Assembly: GCA_016715245.1 (NCBI GenBank)
Contig: JADKAS010000004.1
Coordinates: 186,001-250,000 of the forward strand
Direction of reading: 5' to 3'
Source of the DNA: Saprospiraceae bacterium
GTDB lineage: Bacteria > Bacteroidota > Bacteroidia > Chitinophagales > Saprospiraceae
Length of the DNA stretch: 64,000 nucleotides
The notes beneath the pieces were generated by a model, which saw only the letters and a list, made by a program, of their open reading frames with translations, ran no database searches and was not told the DNA's origin. The translations under genes and the position numbers were made by a program. How positions within the stretch are numbered: position 1 is the first letter of the stretch; each line of letters starts with the position of its first letter. Shown in pieces: positions 51,566 through 61,886 of the stretch.

Positions 51566-54226
51566 TTGAAACCATTAATAAACAACATTTTATCTTTTTT
51601 CCATCGTAGTCTGCAACCAGTCAGGGTTTTTTTCAATCCGTTGACAAGCAAGGTAAATACTTTTCTGCTTCCTTTAAAAAAATCCTGGCGCAAATATGCT
51701 GATAAAAACCCACGGGAATCGAGAATTTTTAAATGGTTTTTTTTGATAATTGGCGGTGGTATTTCGTTCTTTTTTATGTTGGTCATTCTGGTATCTTTGG
51801 GTTTATTCGGCAAAATGCCATCCAAAAAAGAATTAAAAAATATTGAAACGGCCAATGCTTCAGAAGTATATTCCTCTGATGGGATTGTATTGGGTAAGTA
51901 CTACACGGAAAACAGAACCACTATTGATCTGGATAGTATTTCTCCATATCTTATTACCGCATTACTTGCCATAGAAGATAAAAGATTTTTCGAGCATAGT
52001 GGCATCGATTTGCGGTCCTGGCTGAGGGTTTTTAAAGGTATGGCTACCAATAAACAAAATCTGGGAGGAGGTTCAACATTAAGTCAACAACTTGCTAAAA
52101 ATCTTTACAGGAGAAAAAATTACTTCATTCCTGGTTTTAGTTTACTGATAAACAAAATACGGGAAAATATAACCTCTATGAGGTTGGAGAATATTTACAA
52201 TAAAGAAGAATTACTGACGCTTTACCTTAATACCGTTCCTTTTGGTGGAAATAGATTTGGTATCCAGGAAGCCTCAAGATATTTTTACAATAAAAGGCCA
52301 AGAAAATTAAACCCCGACGAAGCGGCAACGCTTATTGGAATGCTGAAAGCTACTACTGCCCTCGACCCGACACGAAATCCCGAAAATTCAAAAGAAAGAC
52401 GCAACCTGGTTTTAAAACAAATGTTAAAAAACAAGGATTTTCGTTTTGACTCCAAAGAAATGGCAACGATATCAAAAATGATTAACACCGGTTCTATTAA
52501 TGAAGAGCAATACGAAAAACTAATTAACACTCCGATTACGGCAAAACCTCACGAAGATTATGGCAATAATGACGGGCCTGCCCCCTATTTCAGAGAATAT
52601 TTAAGAACCAAGGAACTCCCCAGAATATTAAAAAATATTCAGAAAGACGATGGAAAAAATTTCAATATTTACACTGATGGTCTAAAAATTTATACTACGA
52701 TAGACAGTCGTTTGCAAAAACATGCTGAAGAAGCTGTTTATAAACACATGTCCTACATCCAGAAAGAATTTAAAAAACATTGGAAAGGAGTAAAAGATGA
52801 AAAACCATGGGGAGACGATAAGTGGATAGACGAACAGGTTAAAAAAAGTGACCGTTACAAAACATATGTTGATGAAGGTAAATCTAAAAATCAGATTGAT
52901 TCCCTCTTCAGTACACCAGTACCCATGACCATTTTTTCCTGGACAGACAAACCTTCAGTTTCCGACACTATGCTTACACCTTTGGATAGTGTCAGATATT
53001 ATTTCACTTTGCTAAATACAGGCTTTATGGCATTGGATCAATCCAATGGATATATTAAGTCATGGGTAGGCGGAACTGATTTTACTCAATTTAAATATGA
53101 CCATATTCTAAGTAAAAGACAGGTAGGATCTACTTTTAAGCCTATTGTTTATGCGGCCGCATTGGCGGACAGTATAAAAGCTTGTACCTATTTTCATAAT
53201 ATTGAAGTAACTATAGAAGACTGGTCTCCTAAAAATTCTGACAATAGATACGGAGGTTATTACTCATTGACCGGTGGATTGGCTTATTCTGAAAACGTAA
53301 TTGCTGCCAAATTGATAGAAAAAGTTGGAATTCAAAAAACTATCGATATGGCGACTAAATTAGGTGTAAAATCAAAACTCCCCAGAGAATTTGGAATAAG
53401 TTTGGGTGCCACTGAAATTTCATTACTTGAAATGATGGAGGTTTATGCAACAATGGCAAATTATGGTTATAAAACGGAACCGGTGGCTATTATAAAAATA
53501 GAAGACCGGTATGGAAATGTCATTTACGATTATGAAAAAATGGACAAAAAAGATCCCGTTCAGGTATTGGACTCAACTATCGCTTATACTATGACCAGAA
53601 TGATGCAAAACGTAATAACATACGGAACTGCCAATGCTTTGAAAAGTCAATTCTGCAGACATTGTGATTTTGCAGGAAAAACAGGTACAACGCAAAATCA
53701 CTCCGATGGTTGGTTTATAGGATACAACCCCAAATTATTAACCGGCGTTTGGGTAGGTGGTCCCAGTCCGGCAGTCAGGTTCCGCAGTATGAATTTCGGA
53801 AGCGGTGCAGCACTTGCTCTTCCTGTTGCAGGTCATTTCTGGTATAAAGTATCTATTGACCCTAAATTTGCTTCGCTTACTCAAGAAGAATTTCCGCGAA
53901 ATGAAAAAATAATTGAAAAAATGGCCTGCCCATTAAAGCTTTGGTTTTCTCCTGATAAATATTACGCCGTCATGAAAGATTCAACGCTTAAGGATTCTCT
54001 TTTAAAAACCGGATTCAGGGATCTCAGATCAATGGTTGATGAACTATTTCCAGAAGATACTGCTGCCCAGGAAATTTCCGAATTGGAACTTGAAGAAGTA
54101 AATGATGTGCCTCCGGTTGAAAAACCTGCCATTCCGGAAAAAAAACCCAAGGAGAGTGCAAAATTACCTGAAAAACCAAAAAAAGAGGAAAAACCTAAGG
54201 AAGGACAAAAAAAGGTAAACAACTAA
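51566..54226 (+). CDS. Penicillin-binding protein 1A (bifunctional class A PBP)
   Basis: The 886-residue enzyme polymerises and cross-links peptidoglycan. A TTG start (51566) gives a basic cytoplasmic tail of about 50 residues before the single transmembrane helix (about 54-78); the next ATG falls inside that helix, so TTG is preferred. The GT51 domain has the catalytic Glu in IEDKRFFEH and GGSTLSQQLAKNL. The transpeptidase domain has GSTFKP (Ser-x-x-Lys), YSENV (Ser-x-Asn) and KTGTTQNHSDGWF. The last 60 residues are Pro/Lys/Glu-rich and disordered. mtaB follows 2 bases after the stop. Confidence 0.95.
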   Translation: MKPLINNILSFFHRSLQPVRVFFNPLTSKVNTFLLPLKKSWRKYADKNPRESRIFKWFFLIIGGGISFFFMLVILVSLGLFGKMPSKKELKNIETANASEVYSSDGIVLGKYYTENRTTIDLDSISPYLITALLAIEDKRFFEHSGIDLRSWLRVFKGMATNKQNLGGGSTLSQQLAKNLYRRKNYFIPGFSLLINKIRENITSMRLENIYNKEELLTLYLNTVPFGGNRFGIQEASRYFYNKRPRKLNPDEAATLIGMLKATTALDPTRNPENSKERRNLVLKQMLKNKDFRFDSKEMATISKMINTGSINEEQYEKLINTPITAKPHEDYGNNDGPAPYFREYLRTKELPRILKNIQKDDGKNFNIYTDGLKIYTTIDSRLQKHAEEAVYKHMSYIQKEFKKHWKGVKDEKPWGDDKWIDEQVKKSDRYKTYVDEGKSKNQIDSLFSTPVPMTIFSWTDKPSVSDTMLTPLDSVRYYFTLLNTGFMALDQSNGYIKSWVGGTDFTQFKYDHILSKRQVGSTFKPIVYAAALADSIKACTYFHNIEVTIEDWSPKNSDNRYGGYYSLTGGLAYSENVIAAKLIEKVGIQKTIDMATKLGVKSKLPREFGISLGATEISLLEMMEVYATMANYGYKTEPVAIIKIEDRYGNVIYDYEKMDKKDPVQVLDSTIAYTMTRMMQNVITYGTANALKSQFCRHCDFAGKTGTTQNHSDGWFIGYNPKLLTGVWVGGPSPAVRFRSMNFGSGAALALPVAGHFWYKVSIDPKFASLTQEEFPRNEKIIEKMACPLKLWFSPDKYYAVMKDSTLKDSLLKTGFRDLRSMVDELFPEDTAAQEISELELEEVNDVPPVEKPAIPEKKPKESAKLPEKPKKEEKPKEGQKKVNN

Positions 54227-54228
54227 TC

Positions 54229-55563
54229 ATGTCAACACCCAAAACTGTAGCTTTCCATACGTTGGGATGTAAACTCAATTTTTCTGAAACATCCAGTATC
54301 CGCAGGTCATTTGAGAATCAGGGATATCAGACGATACATTTTGAGGAAGGTGCTGATATTTATGTATTAAATACCTGTTCAGTTACAGACTTCGCAGATA
54401 AAAAGTGCAGGTATGAAGTGCGAAGAGCTTTAAAATATTCACCTCAGGCCAAAATTGTAGTAGTCGGGTGTTATGCACAACTAAAACCTAAAGAAATAGC
54501 TGAAATACCCGGTGTTGACCTTGTTTTAGGCGCTGCTGAAAAATTTAACATTCTTCAGTACATAGATGGCATTTCCGACGCCCCTGACAAAGGAATGGTA
54601 ATCGCAGGAGATGTAAAAGAGGCTAAAACTTTTATAAGTTCCTTTTCATTCGGAGACAGAACCCGTTCTTTTTTAAAGGTTCAGGATGGCTGTGATTATA
54701 AATGTTCTTTTTGCACGATTCCTCAGGCAAGAGGCAGCAGCAGAAGTGACACCATAGAAAATGTCATCAAAAACGTAGAAGAAATTGCATCAAAAGGCGT
54801 AAAAGAAATAGTACTTACCGGTGTAAACTTAGGTGATTTCGGAAACGGAACAGAGGTTATAGAAGGGCTGCGTCCAAAAAAGGAAGCCATGTTTATAGAT
54901 CTGATTAGGGCCTTAGACGAAATAAAAGAAATTAGCCGGTACAGAATCAGTTCAATTGAACCCAATTTGTGTACGGATGAAGTTATAGAGTTTGTCGCTT
55001 CATCAAGAGCTTTTCTTCCACATTTTCACATACCACTTCAATCCGGCAGCCCAAAAATTCTCCGAGAGATGAAAAGAAGGTATACCGTTCAACAATACGA
55101 GGAGAGAATTAAAACCATTAAAAAATGGATGCCGCACAGTTGTATTGGTGTTGATGTAATTGTCGGTTTTCCGGGAGAAGGTCATGAAGAATTTACAGAA
55201 ACGTACGAATTTTTACATCGTATGGACGTTAGTTATTTTCATGTTTTTACTTATTCCGAAAGAAACAACACGCTTGCTTCTGAGATGAAAAATGTGGTGC
55301 CTATGGAAATCAGAAGGGAAAGAAATGAAAGTTTGCGAATCCTTTCTCAAAAAAAGAAAAACTACTTTGTATTACCTTTTACCGGGCAAAAATTTCCTGT
55401 CCTTTGGGAAAACACAAATAATTGCGAAATCATGAGTGGTTATACCCCAAACTTCATCAAAGTGGAAGCGCCTTTACAGGAAAATAAAATTAATACTCTT
55501 GAGGAAATAATTCTTGATGAATATAATGTATCTGAAGATTCTTTCAGCGTTTCTTTTGGATAA
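54229..55563 (+). CDS. mtaB: tRNA t6A37 methylthiotransferase MtaB
   Basis: Radical-SAM enzyme that converts t6A37 to ms2t6A37 in ANN-decoding tRNAs. The 444-residue protein has the three N-terminal cluster Cys (TLGCKLN, LNTCSVT, VVGCYAQ), the radical-SAM CDYKCSFC motif at about 156-163, and GVDVIVGFPGEG. TLGCKLN distinguishes MtaB from MiaB and RimO. Directly downstream of the PBP1A gene and surely co-transcribed. Confidence 0.94.
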   Translation: MSTPKTVAFHTLGCKLNFSETSSIRRSFENQGYQTIHFEEGADIYVLNTCSVTDFADKKCRYEVRRALKYSPQAKIVVVGCYAQLKPKEIAEIPGVDLVLGAAEKFNILQYIDGISDAPDKGMVIAGDVKEAKTFISSFSFGDRTRSFLKVQDGCDYKCSFCTIPQARGSSRSDTIENVIKNVEEIASKGVKEIVLTGVNLGDFGNGTEVIEGLRPKKEAMFIDLIRALDEIKEISRYRISSIEPNLCTDEVIEFVASSRAFLPHFHIPLQSGSPKILREMKRRYTVQQYEERIKTIKKWMPHSCIGVDVIVGFPGEGHEEFTETYEFLHRMDVSYFHVFTYSERNNTLASEMKNVVPMEIRRERNESLRILSQKKKNYFVLPFTGQKFPVLWENTNNCEIMSGYTPNFIKVEAPLQENKINTLEEIILDEYNVSEDSFSVSFG

Positions 55564-55640
55564 TTATTCTTTTTTAACCATGTTGAAAAAGAAAAAAAGT
55601 ACCAGATTTCAAACAAAAATAAGGACAAAAACTAATTACT

Positions 55641-56732
55641 GTGGCATTAGATAAACATTGGAATTTTATTAGAATTCCGAAGACAAAAAATACTACCCTC
55701 ACTACATGGAATGCGGCTGACGAACACGTAATACAATGTGTTTCCGAAAAAGAAACTTTACATCAAACTACAGCTATTTTCCATGATCGGTTTGGATATC
55801 TGAGTTGTTTTCTCGCTGATCAAAATCCTGATATAGTCATTTATTTAAAAAGTCAGCAAACCGCCATTTCAAAAAATTTGGCTTTAAATAAAATTAATAT
55901 CAACCCGAATTTTATAACTCCCTTTGTTCATTCTGTAGAAAAAAAATGGGAAGTGGTGATTTTACACATTCCCAAATCATTGGACCTCTTTGATTTGTAT
56001 CTCCAAATAATTTTCAGATTCTCAGATTCAAATGTTGTCGTCTATTGCGCCTTTATGACCCGACACTTTACAAAATCTATGCTGAAGATGGCAGAATTTT
56101 ATTTTACAGATGTCAAACAGTCTTTAACCTTTAAAAAATCCAGAATTTTGACATTATGCGGGAAAAAAGAAAATATTGCAGAAAAGAATCTTATCAGGAC
56201 AATTTTTTACAATAAAACTTACCTGCAGTATTCAGGTGTTTTTTCAAAAAATCAAATTGATTTTGCTACCCGGTTCTTATTGGAAAATGTTGTAGTTGAA
56301 AAACATGAAAAAAAGATACTTGACTGGGGATGTGGCAACGGTATTATTGGAATTTTTTTGAATGAAAAATATCCTGACACTGAAGTTTATTATGTCGATG
56401 ATAATTTACTTGCGACAGAATCCGTACATCTTAATTCAAGAGAAGCCAGGGTTTTTTGGGAATACGATATAAATAATATTTCCGGGCCAACTTTTGACTT
56501 AATTGTTTCCAACCCTCCTTTTCATTTTGAGCATGAAAACGACATTTCCATATCTCTTGATTTTTTTGAAAAAAGCTTCCATTATTTAACCAATAAAGGT
56601 CGCCTGATCGTAGTGGCCAATAAACACATCAATTATTTGACCCACTTAAAAAACATTTTTCCGATTTCTGAAATTTTAGCTCAAAACAGTAAATTCGCCA
56701 TTTACCAATGTCGTTTCACTCGTCCCTGTTAA
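55641..56732 (+). CDS. RlmG/RsmC-like class I methyltransferase
   Basis: The 363-residue protein has a GTG start, 77 bases after mtaB. The C-terminal half is a class I methyltransferase: DWGCGNGIIGIFL (SAM-binding, about 230-242), VYYVDDNLLA and SNPPFHFEH (about 290-298), where NPPF is the motif of enzymes that methylate guanine N2 or other exocyclic amines. The N-terminal half is the inactive duplicated domain seen in RlmG and RsmC. The target is most likely 23S or 16S rRNA guanine; which one is not decided. Confidence 0.82.
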   Translation: MALDKHWNFIRIPKTKNTTLTTWNAADEHVIQCVSEKETLHQTTAIFHDRFGYLSCFLADQNPDIVIYLKSQQTAISKNLALNKININPNFITPFVHSVEKKWEVVILHIPKSLDLFDLYLQIIFRFSDSNVVVYCAFMTRHFTKSMLKMAEFYFTDVKQSLTFKKSRILTLCGKKENIAEKNLIRTIFYNKTYLQYSGVFSKNQIDFATRFLLENVVVEKHEKKILDWGCGNGIIGIFLNEKYPDTEVYYVDDNLLATESVHLNSREARVFWEYDINNISGPTFDLIVSNPPFHFEHENDISISLDFFEKSFHYLTNKGRLIVVANKHINYLTHLKNIFPISEILAQNSKFAIYQCRFTRPC

Positions 56733-56945
56733 AAAACAAAACCCCTATATTTTTTTAGTTTGTTAATTTCTGTGTTACAAAAAATATTCTTTTTAATACT
56801 TTTGTCCTCTTGCTTACTTTTTATTGGTATCAATCAGGGTTTTAAAATGTTAAAAGATAAAATCATTTCAGTATAAATCACTTTTTTTTTTTACTTTTAC
56901 CATTTTTATGGTTGAATGTTTTTTCATAAATGGTTCAATAAAAAG

Positions 56946-56973
56946 TTGTTGGTTGAATAAATGTATACATTTG
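56946..56973 (+). promoter_or_regulatory. Putative promoter of the type B T9SS cargo gene
   Basis: TTG (56946-56948), 17-base spacer, TACATTTG (56966-56973); leader about 50 bases. A second TAnnTTTG (TACTTTTG, 56797-56804) lies further upstream without a -33 element. Confidence 0.5.
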
Positions 56974-57030
56974 ATTTTATTCGATTAATGACTAAGCAGT
57001 TATAAAATTATAAAATTCATAATATAAAAT

Positions 57031-60000
57031 ATGATAAGATCACTCCTGACCCTGAGCTTTCTGGGATGCTTTTTTGTCCTTTACGGTCAAAACAATTTTC
57101 AACGCGTTTATAACGTTGATCCGGATCATCATACTAAAAATCAGGCGTCAAATCAATTAAACACCGGCACATTTGTCAGTCTGGACTTATTGGAAGATAC
57201 CCTGAGAAATGCAGCAAACGATTTGATGATTACGCTTCTTGATAAAAAAGGAGGGGCCGCCAGCAGGTCTCAAAATCAAGGTGCCAGAGCTTTCAGAATG
57301 ACAAGTTTGAGCAGAAATCATATATTTTTACCCCAAAAATCATCAATTACATCTGTTAATAATAATTTTATTTTTACAGCACTGTTAAATGAAGAAAACA
57401 AACTTTACAAAGTATTCGGGAGCCTTAGGTCTGACGGTGATTTAAACTGGTTTCACCGTTATCTACCTTCAACGGGGACCAATACTACGACAAGCCCTTT
57501 TATTCTGGATAATTTTAACAATAAAATTTTCCTGGGCACCAACCATCAAATAATAAACAGACCATTTGTATCTATTGCTGTGGCCAATGAATCCGGCCTG
57601 CTTGAATGGTCAAAAGTTTTCCGCGTAACCAAAGATTCCATAAGTGGCCCTTTGCTAAGAAATATTTTAACTGATCTGAATATTACTAACGATACCACTA
57701 TTGCTATTTCAGGATATGTTAGCCAGGATAGTACAAGGTTGCCTTTTCTTCTTGAATGTGATACTTTGGGAAATCCAGTTCTCAGCAAAATATATTTTGA
57801 TACTATCGATACCTATTTTATAACTGAAAATGTAGAAACGGTAAAACTTGTGGATTCCACCTTTGTGATTGCTGGCAGTGTTGACTCCCTGAATTCTGTA
57901 TTTGATCCGTTTGGTTTTGTTGCAAAAACAGATACTTCCGGTAACGTTGTCTGGGCTCGAAAATTAAATTTTGGCACCAATACAATGACTAAACTACAAC
58001 ACCTTACTGTTGGTCAGGACAATAAAATTGTAGTAACAGGAATCGTAAGAGACAGTGTTGATAAGCCATTTTACAACTGGATGGCAAAGTTATCTCTTGC
58101 CGGCAATCTGGAATTTGTAAAAACTTATCCAAAAATTAAAGTTGACGACAGCATTCCCGGAAGTTTGGTTTCGGCTATGGATAGTGGTTATGCTCTTTTT
58201 AGCACCGTTGATGATGGTGATAATTATTTGAGTTTTATAAAAACAAATGTGAATGGAGAATCTACCTGTGAGGTCGACTCTTTGTTGTTGACCATTTCGC
58301 CAATGTCACTGACAACTACCAACTTGTTTTGGGCGACACAGGACACCGCCAAAGTTGAAAAATCAGATGTAAAAACCAGTGAATATGTACTGAATTTACC
58401 GATTATCACTCTCGAAAGAGATCCCGTTTACTGTCCAAAAGATACTATTAATCATTTATTTGATGCCACGGTAGAAGATGCCGTATTTTATGAATGGAGT
58501 AATGGTATTAAAGGTGATTCTGCTTCTATGATCAGGGTGATGGATACGGAACAATATTCCGTTATAGCGACATTACTCAATGATAAAGAATGTTTTACAC
58601 TTTGTGATACAGCGCAGCTGAGGAGATATGCAACACCCATCGCCCAAATATCATATTCTCTTGGTGATTTTTGTACCACCGGGTTAGTAACCCTCACAGT
58701 CAACTCTTTCGCTGAAGCCGGTCTAAAATCAATCAACTGGAGTACCGGCGCCACTTCCAGTCAAATAAAGGTGGGAACAGCCGGAATTTATTCTGTCACG
58801 GTTACAGACCAATGTGATGAAAAATTTTCAGCTTCATATGACCTCATGAGAATGCCTGAAATTGTCACCTCAGTGTATATAACTGAAAATTTCTCAGCAA
58901 TTTGTCAAACAGGCAATGGTGTACTTGAGGCCATTGACAATTCATTTGGTCTTTTACCTAAAAAATTTGAATGGAATAATGGTGGCAATACACAAATAAT
59001 AAATATTGCACAGGGAGGTAATTATTGTGTGACCGTCACGGATATTTGCGGAAATACGGCCTCTTCATGTATCAACATAGACGATGCCAAATTCAGGAGA
59101 GTTCAGATAACAAATGTCATTGTGGACGAAACAAATAAATGTGTCAATGGTACCGTAACCGCAGAAGTATTTTATACAGGAGATGCCAATATATTATGGA
59201 GTACCGGCGAAACTTCAAAATCCATAGTGATTGGCGTCAACAAGGGTCCGGTGACTGTAACCGTAAGTGATAAAATATGTCCTGACAATAAAGATTCTGA
59301 AATCGTACCCATTCCGGTTATTAACTTTTTGCAATCCCTCGAAATAGATTTTGACAGACCGGTTGAATGTATCAATGATAAAATATTATTGACGGTAAAG
59401 TTTGATGAATCCGTATTAAGTTTAACCAATGCAAATATAATTTGGAGTACCGGTGAAACTACAAGATCCATTCAAATTACTGATAACGGAACCTATTCCG
59501 TTACGGTGACTGAGAAAAATTGTGCAATAAACACCAAATCCGCATCTTTGAATTTTGAATTTCCGCTTCCAACTGCAAGCATTGTTCCTGATAGTTCTTC
59601 TTTATGCTCAAATGGAACGATATTGCTTACATTAATATTAAATGATGATAATGCACCGATAAACAATCCTCAAATTTTATGGAGCACCGGAGCAACCACA
59701 TCGTCAATTTTAATTAGTCAAAACGGAACTTATTCAGTTACGGTCAGTGACCCGCAATGTTTAAAAAACAAAACAAGCACACAATTCGAATTTACATTTC
59801 CTGATGCCCGTCTGCGTTTCGCTTCCGCTTTTTTTCCGGCTACAAGAGACACGGTGACTTTGGAATACAATGCCACCTTCGGGCCATACCTGGGAAATAC
59901 ACTTTGCCCTGAAAGTATAAAAGATTACGAATTTTATATTTATAACAGATGGGGGCAGAATGTTTTTACTACCAATAAAATTGAAGAGGAGTGGAATGGC

Positions 60001-60120
60001 AATCTGAAAAATGAAACTGACAAAGAAAATTCTCTTGAATCTTATATTTGGGCGGTTAAATACTCGCTGTTTGGTTATGAATACAAAGATCACGGAGAGG
60101 TTATTTTATTGAGACCTTAA
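57031..60120 (+). CDS. Large secreted protein with Ig-like modules and T9SS type B sorting domain
   Basis: The 1029-residue protein has a signal peptide (MIRSLLTLSFLGCFFVLYGQ). The first 450 residues look like a propeller of degenerate blades (VFVAKTDTSGNVVWARKL-type). About five Ig-like modules follow with WS[TN]G...YSVTVTD signatures (WSTGATSSQIKV, WNNGGNTQIINI, WSTGETSKSIVI, WSTGETTRSIQI, WSTGATTSSILI). The last 70 residues are a type B (CHU_C/gliding-motility-type) sorting domain: YEFYIYNRWGQNVF, EEEWNG, YIWAVKY. It is exported by T9SS to the surface. The modules are cousins of those in the giant protein at 10264-22430. Confidence 0.85.
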   Translation: MIRSLLTLSFLGCFFVLYGQNNFQRVYNVDPDHHTKNQASNQLNTGTFVSLDLLEDTLRNAANDLMITLLDKKGGAASRSQNQGARAFRMTSLSRNHIFLPQKSSITSVNNNFIFTALLNEENKLYKVFGSLRSDGDLNWFHRYLPSTGTNTTTSPFILDNFNNKIFLGTNHQIINRPFVSIAVANESGLLEWSKVFRVTKDSISGPLLRNILTDLNITNDTTIAISGYVSQDSTRLPFLLECDTLGNPVLSKIYFDTIDTYFITENVETVKLVDSTFVIAGSVDSLNSVFDPFGFVAKTDTSGNVVWARKLNFGTNTMTKLQHLTVGQDNKIVVTGIVRDSVDKPFYNWMAKLSLAGNLEFVKTYPKIKVDDSIPGSLVSAMDSGYALFSTVDDGDNYLSFIKTNVNGESTCEVDSLLLTISPMSLTTTNLFWATQDTAKVEKSDVKTSEYVLNLPIITLERDPVYCPKDTINHLFDATVEDAVFYEWSNGIKGDSASMIRVMDTEQYSVIATLLNDKECFTLCDTAQLRRYATPIAQISYSLGDFCTTGLVTLTVNSFAEAGLKSINWSTGATSSQIKVGTAGIYSVTVTDQCDEKFSASYDLMRMPEIVTSVYITENFSAICQTGNGVLEAIDNSFGLLPKKFEWNNGGNTQIINIAQGGNYCVTVTDICGNTASSCINIDDAKFRRVQITNVIVDETNKCVNGTVTAEVFYTGDANILWSTGETSKSIVIGVNKGPVTVTVSDKICPDNKDSEIVPIPVINFLQSLEIDFDRPVECINDKILLTVKFDESVLSLTNANIIWSTGETTRSIQITDNGTYSVTVTEKNCAINTKSASLNFEFPLPTASIVPDSSSLCSNGTILLTLILNDDNAPINNPQILWSTGATTSSILISQNGTYSVTVSDPQCLKNKTSTQFEFTFPDARLRFASAFFPATRDTVTLEYNATFGPYLGNTLCPESIKDYEFYIYNRWGQNVFTTNKIEEEWNGNLKNETDKENSLESYIWAVKYSLFGYEYKDHGEVILLRP

Positions 60121-60162
60121 CTATTCTTCATTCCTTTAATGAATTGTTAAGTAATTAGTCAT

Positions 60163-60196
60163 TTGATTTAATTAGCAAACTATTTAGGTAATTTTG
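60163..60196 (+). promoter_or_regulatory. Putative promoter of ahcY
   Basis: TTG (60163-60165), 23-base spacer, TAATTTTG (60189-60196). The leader of about 24 bases leaves no room for a SAH riboswitch. Confidence 0.5.
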
Positions 60197-60226
60197 TGTT
60201 CCTTTCTCAATTTAAAATTTTAAAGC

Positions 60227-61540
60227 ATGATTAGTATTGATAAAAAAGTAAATTTTCAGGTTAAAGATATGTCTCTTGCTGAATGGGGCAGAAAAGAAAT
60301 AGTCTTGGCTGAGGCAGAAATGCCTGGATTAATGGCTATCAGAGAAGAATTTAGAAATCAGAAACCACTAAAAGGTGCAAGAATAGCCGGATGTCTTCAC
60401 ATGACAATTCAAACTGCTGTTTTGATTGAGACGCTCCTCGATTTGGGGGCTGAAGTTTCCTGGTCTTCATGTAATATTTTTTCTACTCAGGATCATGCCG
60501 CTGCAGCTATTGCTAAAGCAGGAATTCCTGTTTATGCCTGGAAAGGCATGAATGAGGAAGAATTTGATTGGTGTATAGAACAAACTTTATTTGCTTTCGA
60601 AGATGGAAAACCATTAAACATGATTCTTGATGATGGAGGGGACCTGACGAATATGGTTTTTGACAGATATCCGGAACTGGTTCATGGTATAAAAGGGTTG
60701 TCTGAAGAAACCACAACAGGAGTACATCGTTTGTACGAAAGACAAAAAAATGGTTCACTTGTCATGCCTGCCATAAATGTAAATGATTCCGTTACCAAAT
60801 CCAAGTTTGACAATAAATACGGTTGTAAAGAATCATGTGTTGATGCTATCAGAAGAGCAACAGATATTATGATGGCCGGTAAAGTTGCTGTTGTAGCTGG
60901 CTATGGTGATGTAGGTAAAGGTTCAGCTGCTTCTCTCAGAGGTGCCGGATGCAGGGTTATCGTTACTGAAATTGACCCTATCTGTGCCCTTCAGGCCGCT
61001 ATGGACGGTTTTGCCGTTAAAAAAATGGGAAATGCCTTAAAAGAAGCCAACATCATTGTCACTGCAACCGGTAATAAAAACATCATTACAGATCAACATT
61101 TCAAAAACATGAACGATAAAACCATCGTTTGCAACATTGGACATTTTGACAATGAAATTGATATGGCCTGGTTGAATAAAAATTATGGGCATACTAAAGA
61201 TACCATTAAACCACAGGTAGATTTATACAAAGTCGAAAATAAAGACATCATCGTACTTGCTGAAGGACGTCTTGTAAATTTAGGATGTGCCACAGGTCAC
61301 CCTTCTTTTGTCATGTCAAATAGTTTTACAAATCAGGTTCTTGCCCAGCTCGAACTATGGCAAAATGCGGATAAGTACGAAAATCAGGTGTATACTTTAC
61401 CAAAACATCTTGATGAAAAAGTTGCCAAACTTCACCTGGCAAAAATCGGAGTTGAATTGGAGGAAATGACTCCTGACCAGGCTTCATACATTGGAGTTAA
61501 TGTAAATGGACCTTACAAACCGGAATATTACAGATATTAA
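60227..61540 (+). CDS. ahcY: Adenosylhomocysteinase
   Basis: Hydrolyses S-adenosylhomocysteine to adenosine and homocysteine, clearing the by-product of methyl transfer. The 437-residue NAD-dependent enzyme has CLHMTIQTAVLIETL, SSCNIFSTQDHAAAAI, the NAD-binding GYGDVGKGSAASLRG (about 223-237), CNIGHFDNEIDM and the C-terminal PYKPEYYRY that closes the neighbouring active site. Single gene with its own promoter and a strong terminator. Confidence 0.98.
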   Translation: MISIDKKVNFQVKDMSLAEWGRKEIVLAEAEMPGLMAIREEFRNQKPLKGARIAGCLHMTIQTAVLIETLLDLGAEVSWSSCNIFSTQDHAAAAIAKAGIPVYAWKGMNEEEFDWCIEQTLFAFEDGKPLNMILDDGGDLTNMVFDRYPELVHGIKGLSEETTTGVHRLYERQKNGSLVMPAINVNDSVTKSKFDNKYGCKESCVDAIRRATDIMMAGKVAVVAGYGDVGKGSAASLRGAGCRVIVTEIDPICALQAAMDGFAVKKMGNALKEANIIVTATGNKNIITDQHFKNMNDKTIVCNIGHFDNEIDMAWLNKNYGHTKDTIKPQVDLYKVENKDIIVLAEGRLVNLGCATGHPSFVMSNSFTNQVLAQLELWQNADKYENQVYTLPKHLDEKVAKLHLAKIGVELEEMTPDQASYIGVNVNGPYKPEYYRY

Positions 61541-61552
61541 TTCTAAAAAAAA

Positions 61553-61588
61553 ACAGGCTTGATCAGTAATGGTCAAGCCTGTTTTTTT
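61553..61588 (+). terminator. Rho-independent terminator after ahcY
   Basis: Perfect 10-bp stem ACAGGCTTGA / TCAAGCCTGT, 10-base loop, followed by seven T; an A-run on the other side makes it symmetrical. The rest of the gap to 61800 holds no open frame or RNA gene that I can recognise. Confidence 0.92.
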
Positions 61589-61800
61589 GTATAAAACGAT
61601 GATATACCTAATAACCATTGTTTTTGGATTTATACAATATTACGCAGAATCTATCTGAAAAATATGTCTTTTTGACAAATTAAATGGTTTTGAAATCTGC
61701 CGCTTTGAGAAAATAAATTTAAAATTAACAGAGTTTGAATTATTATTTCTGTTAAAATAACAAAGTCTTTACATAATTCCATTTAAAATCCGGAAGTAAA

Positions 61801-61831
61801 TTTGTTTTTACACTTTTTTCCTTTACTTTTG
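61801..61831 (+). promoter_or_regulatory. Promoter of the PpiD-like gene
   Basis: TTTG (61801-61804), 19-base spacer, TACTTTTG (61824-61831); both elements and spacing fit the Bacteroidota consensus. Leader about 50 bases. Confidence 0.65.
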
Positions 61832-61886
61832 TGGCGTTTTTTTAAAAAATGATAAGAACAGCGTTTATATTATAAAATAAGATATT

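Noticed and set aside
60197..60226. SAH or SAM riboswitch before ahcY
   Set aside because: The leader after the predicted start is only about 24 bases.
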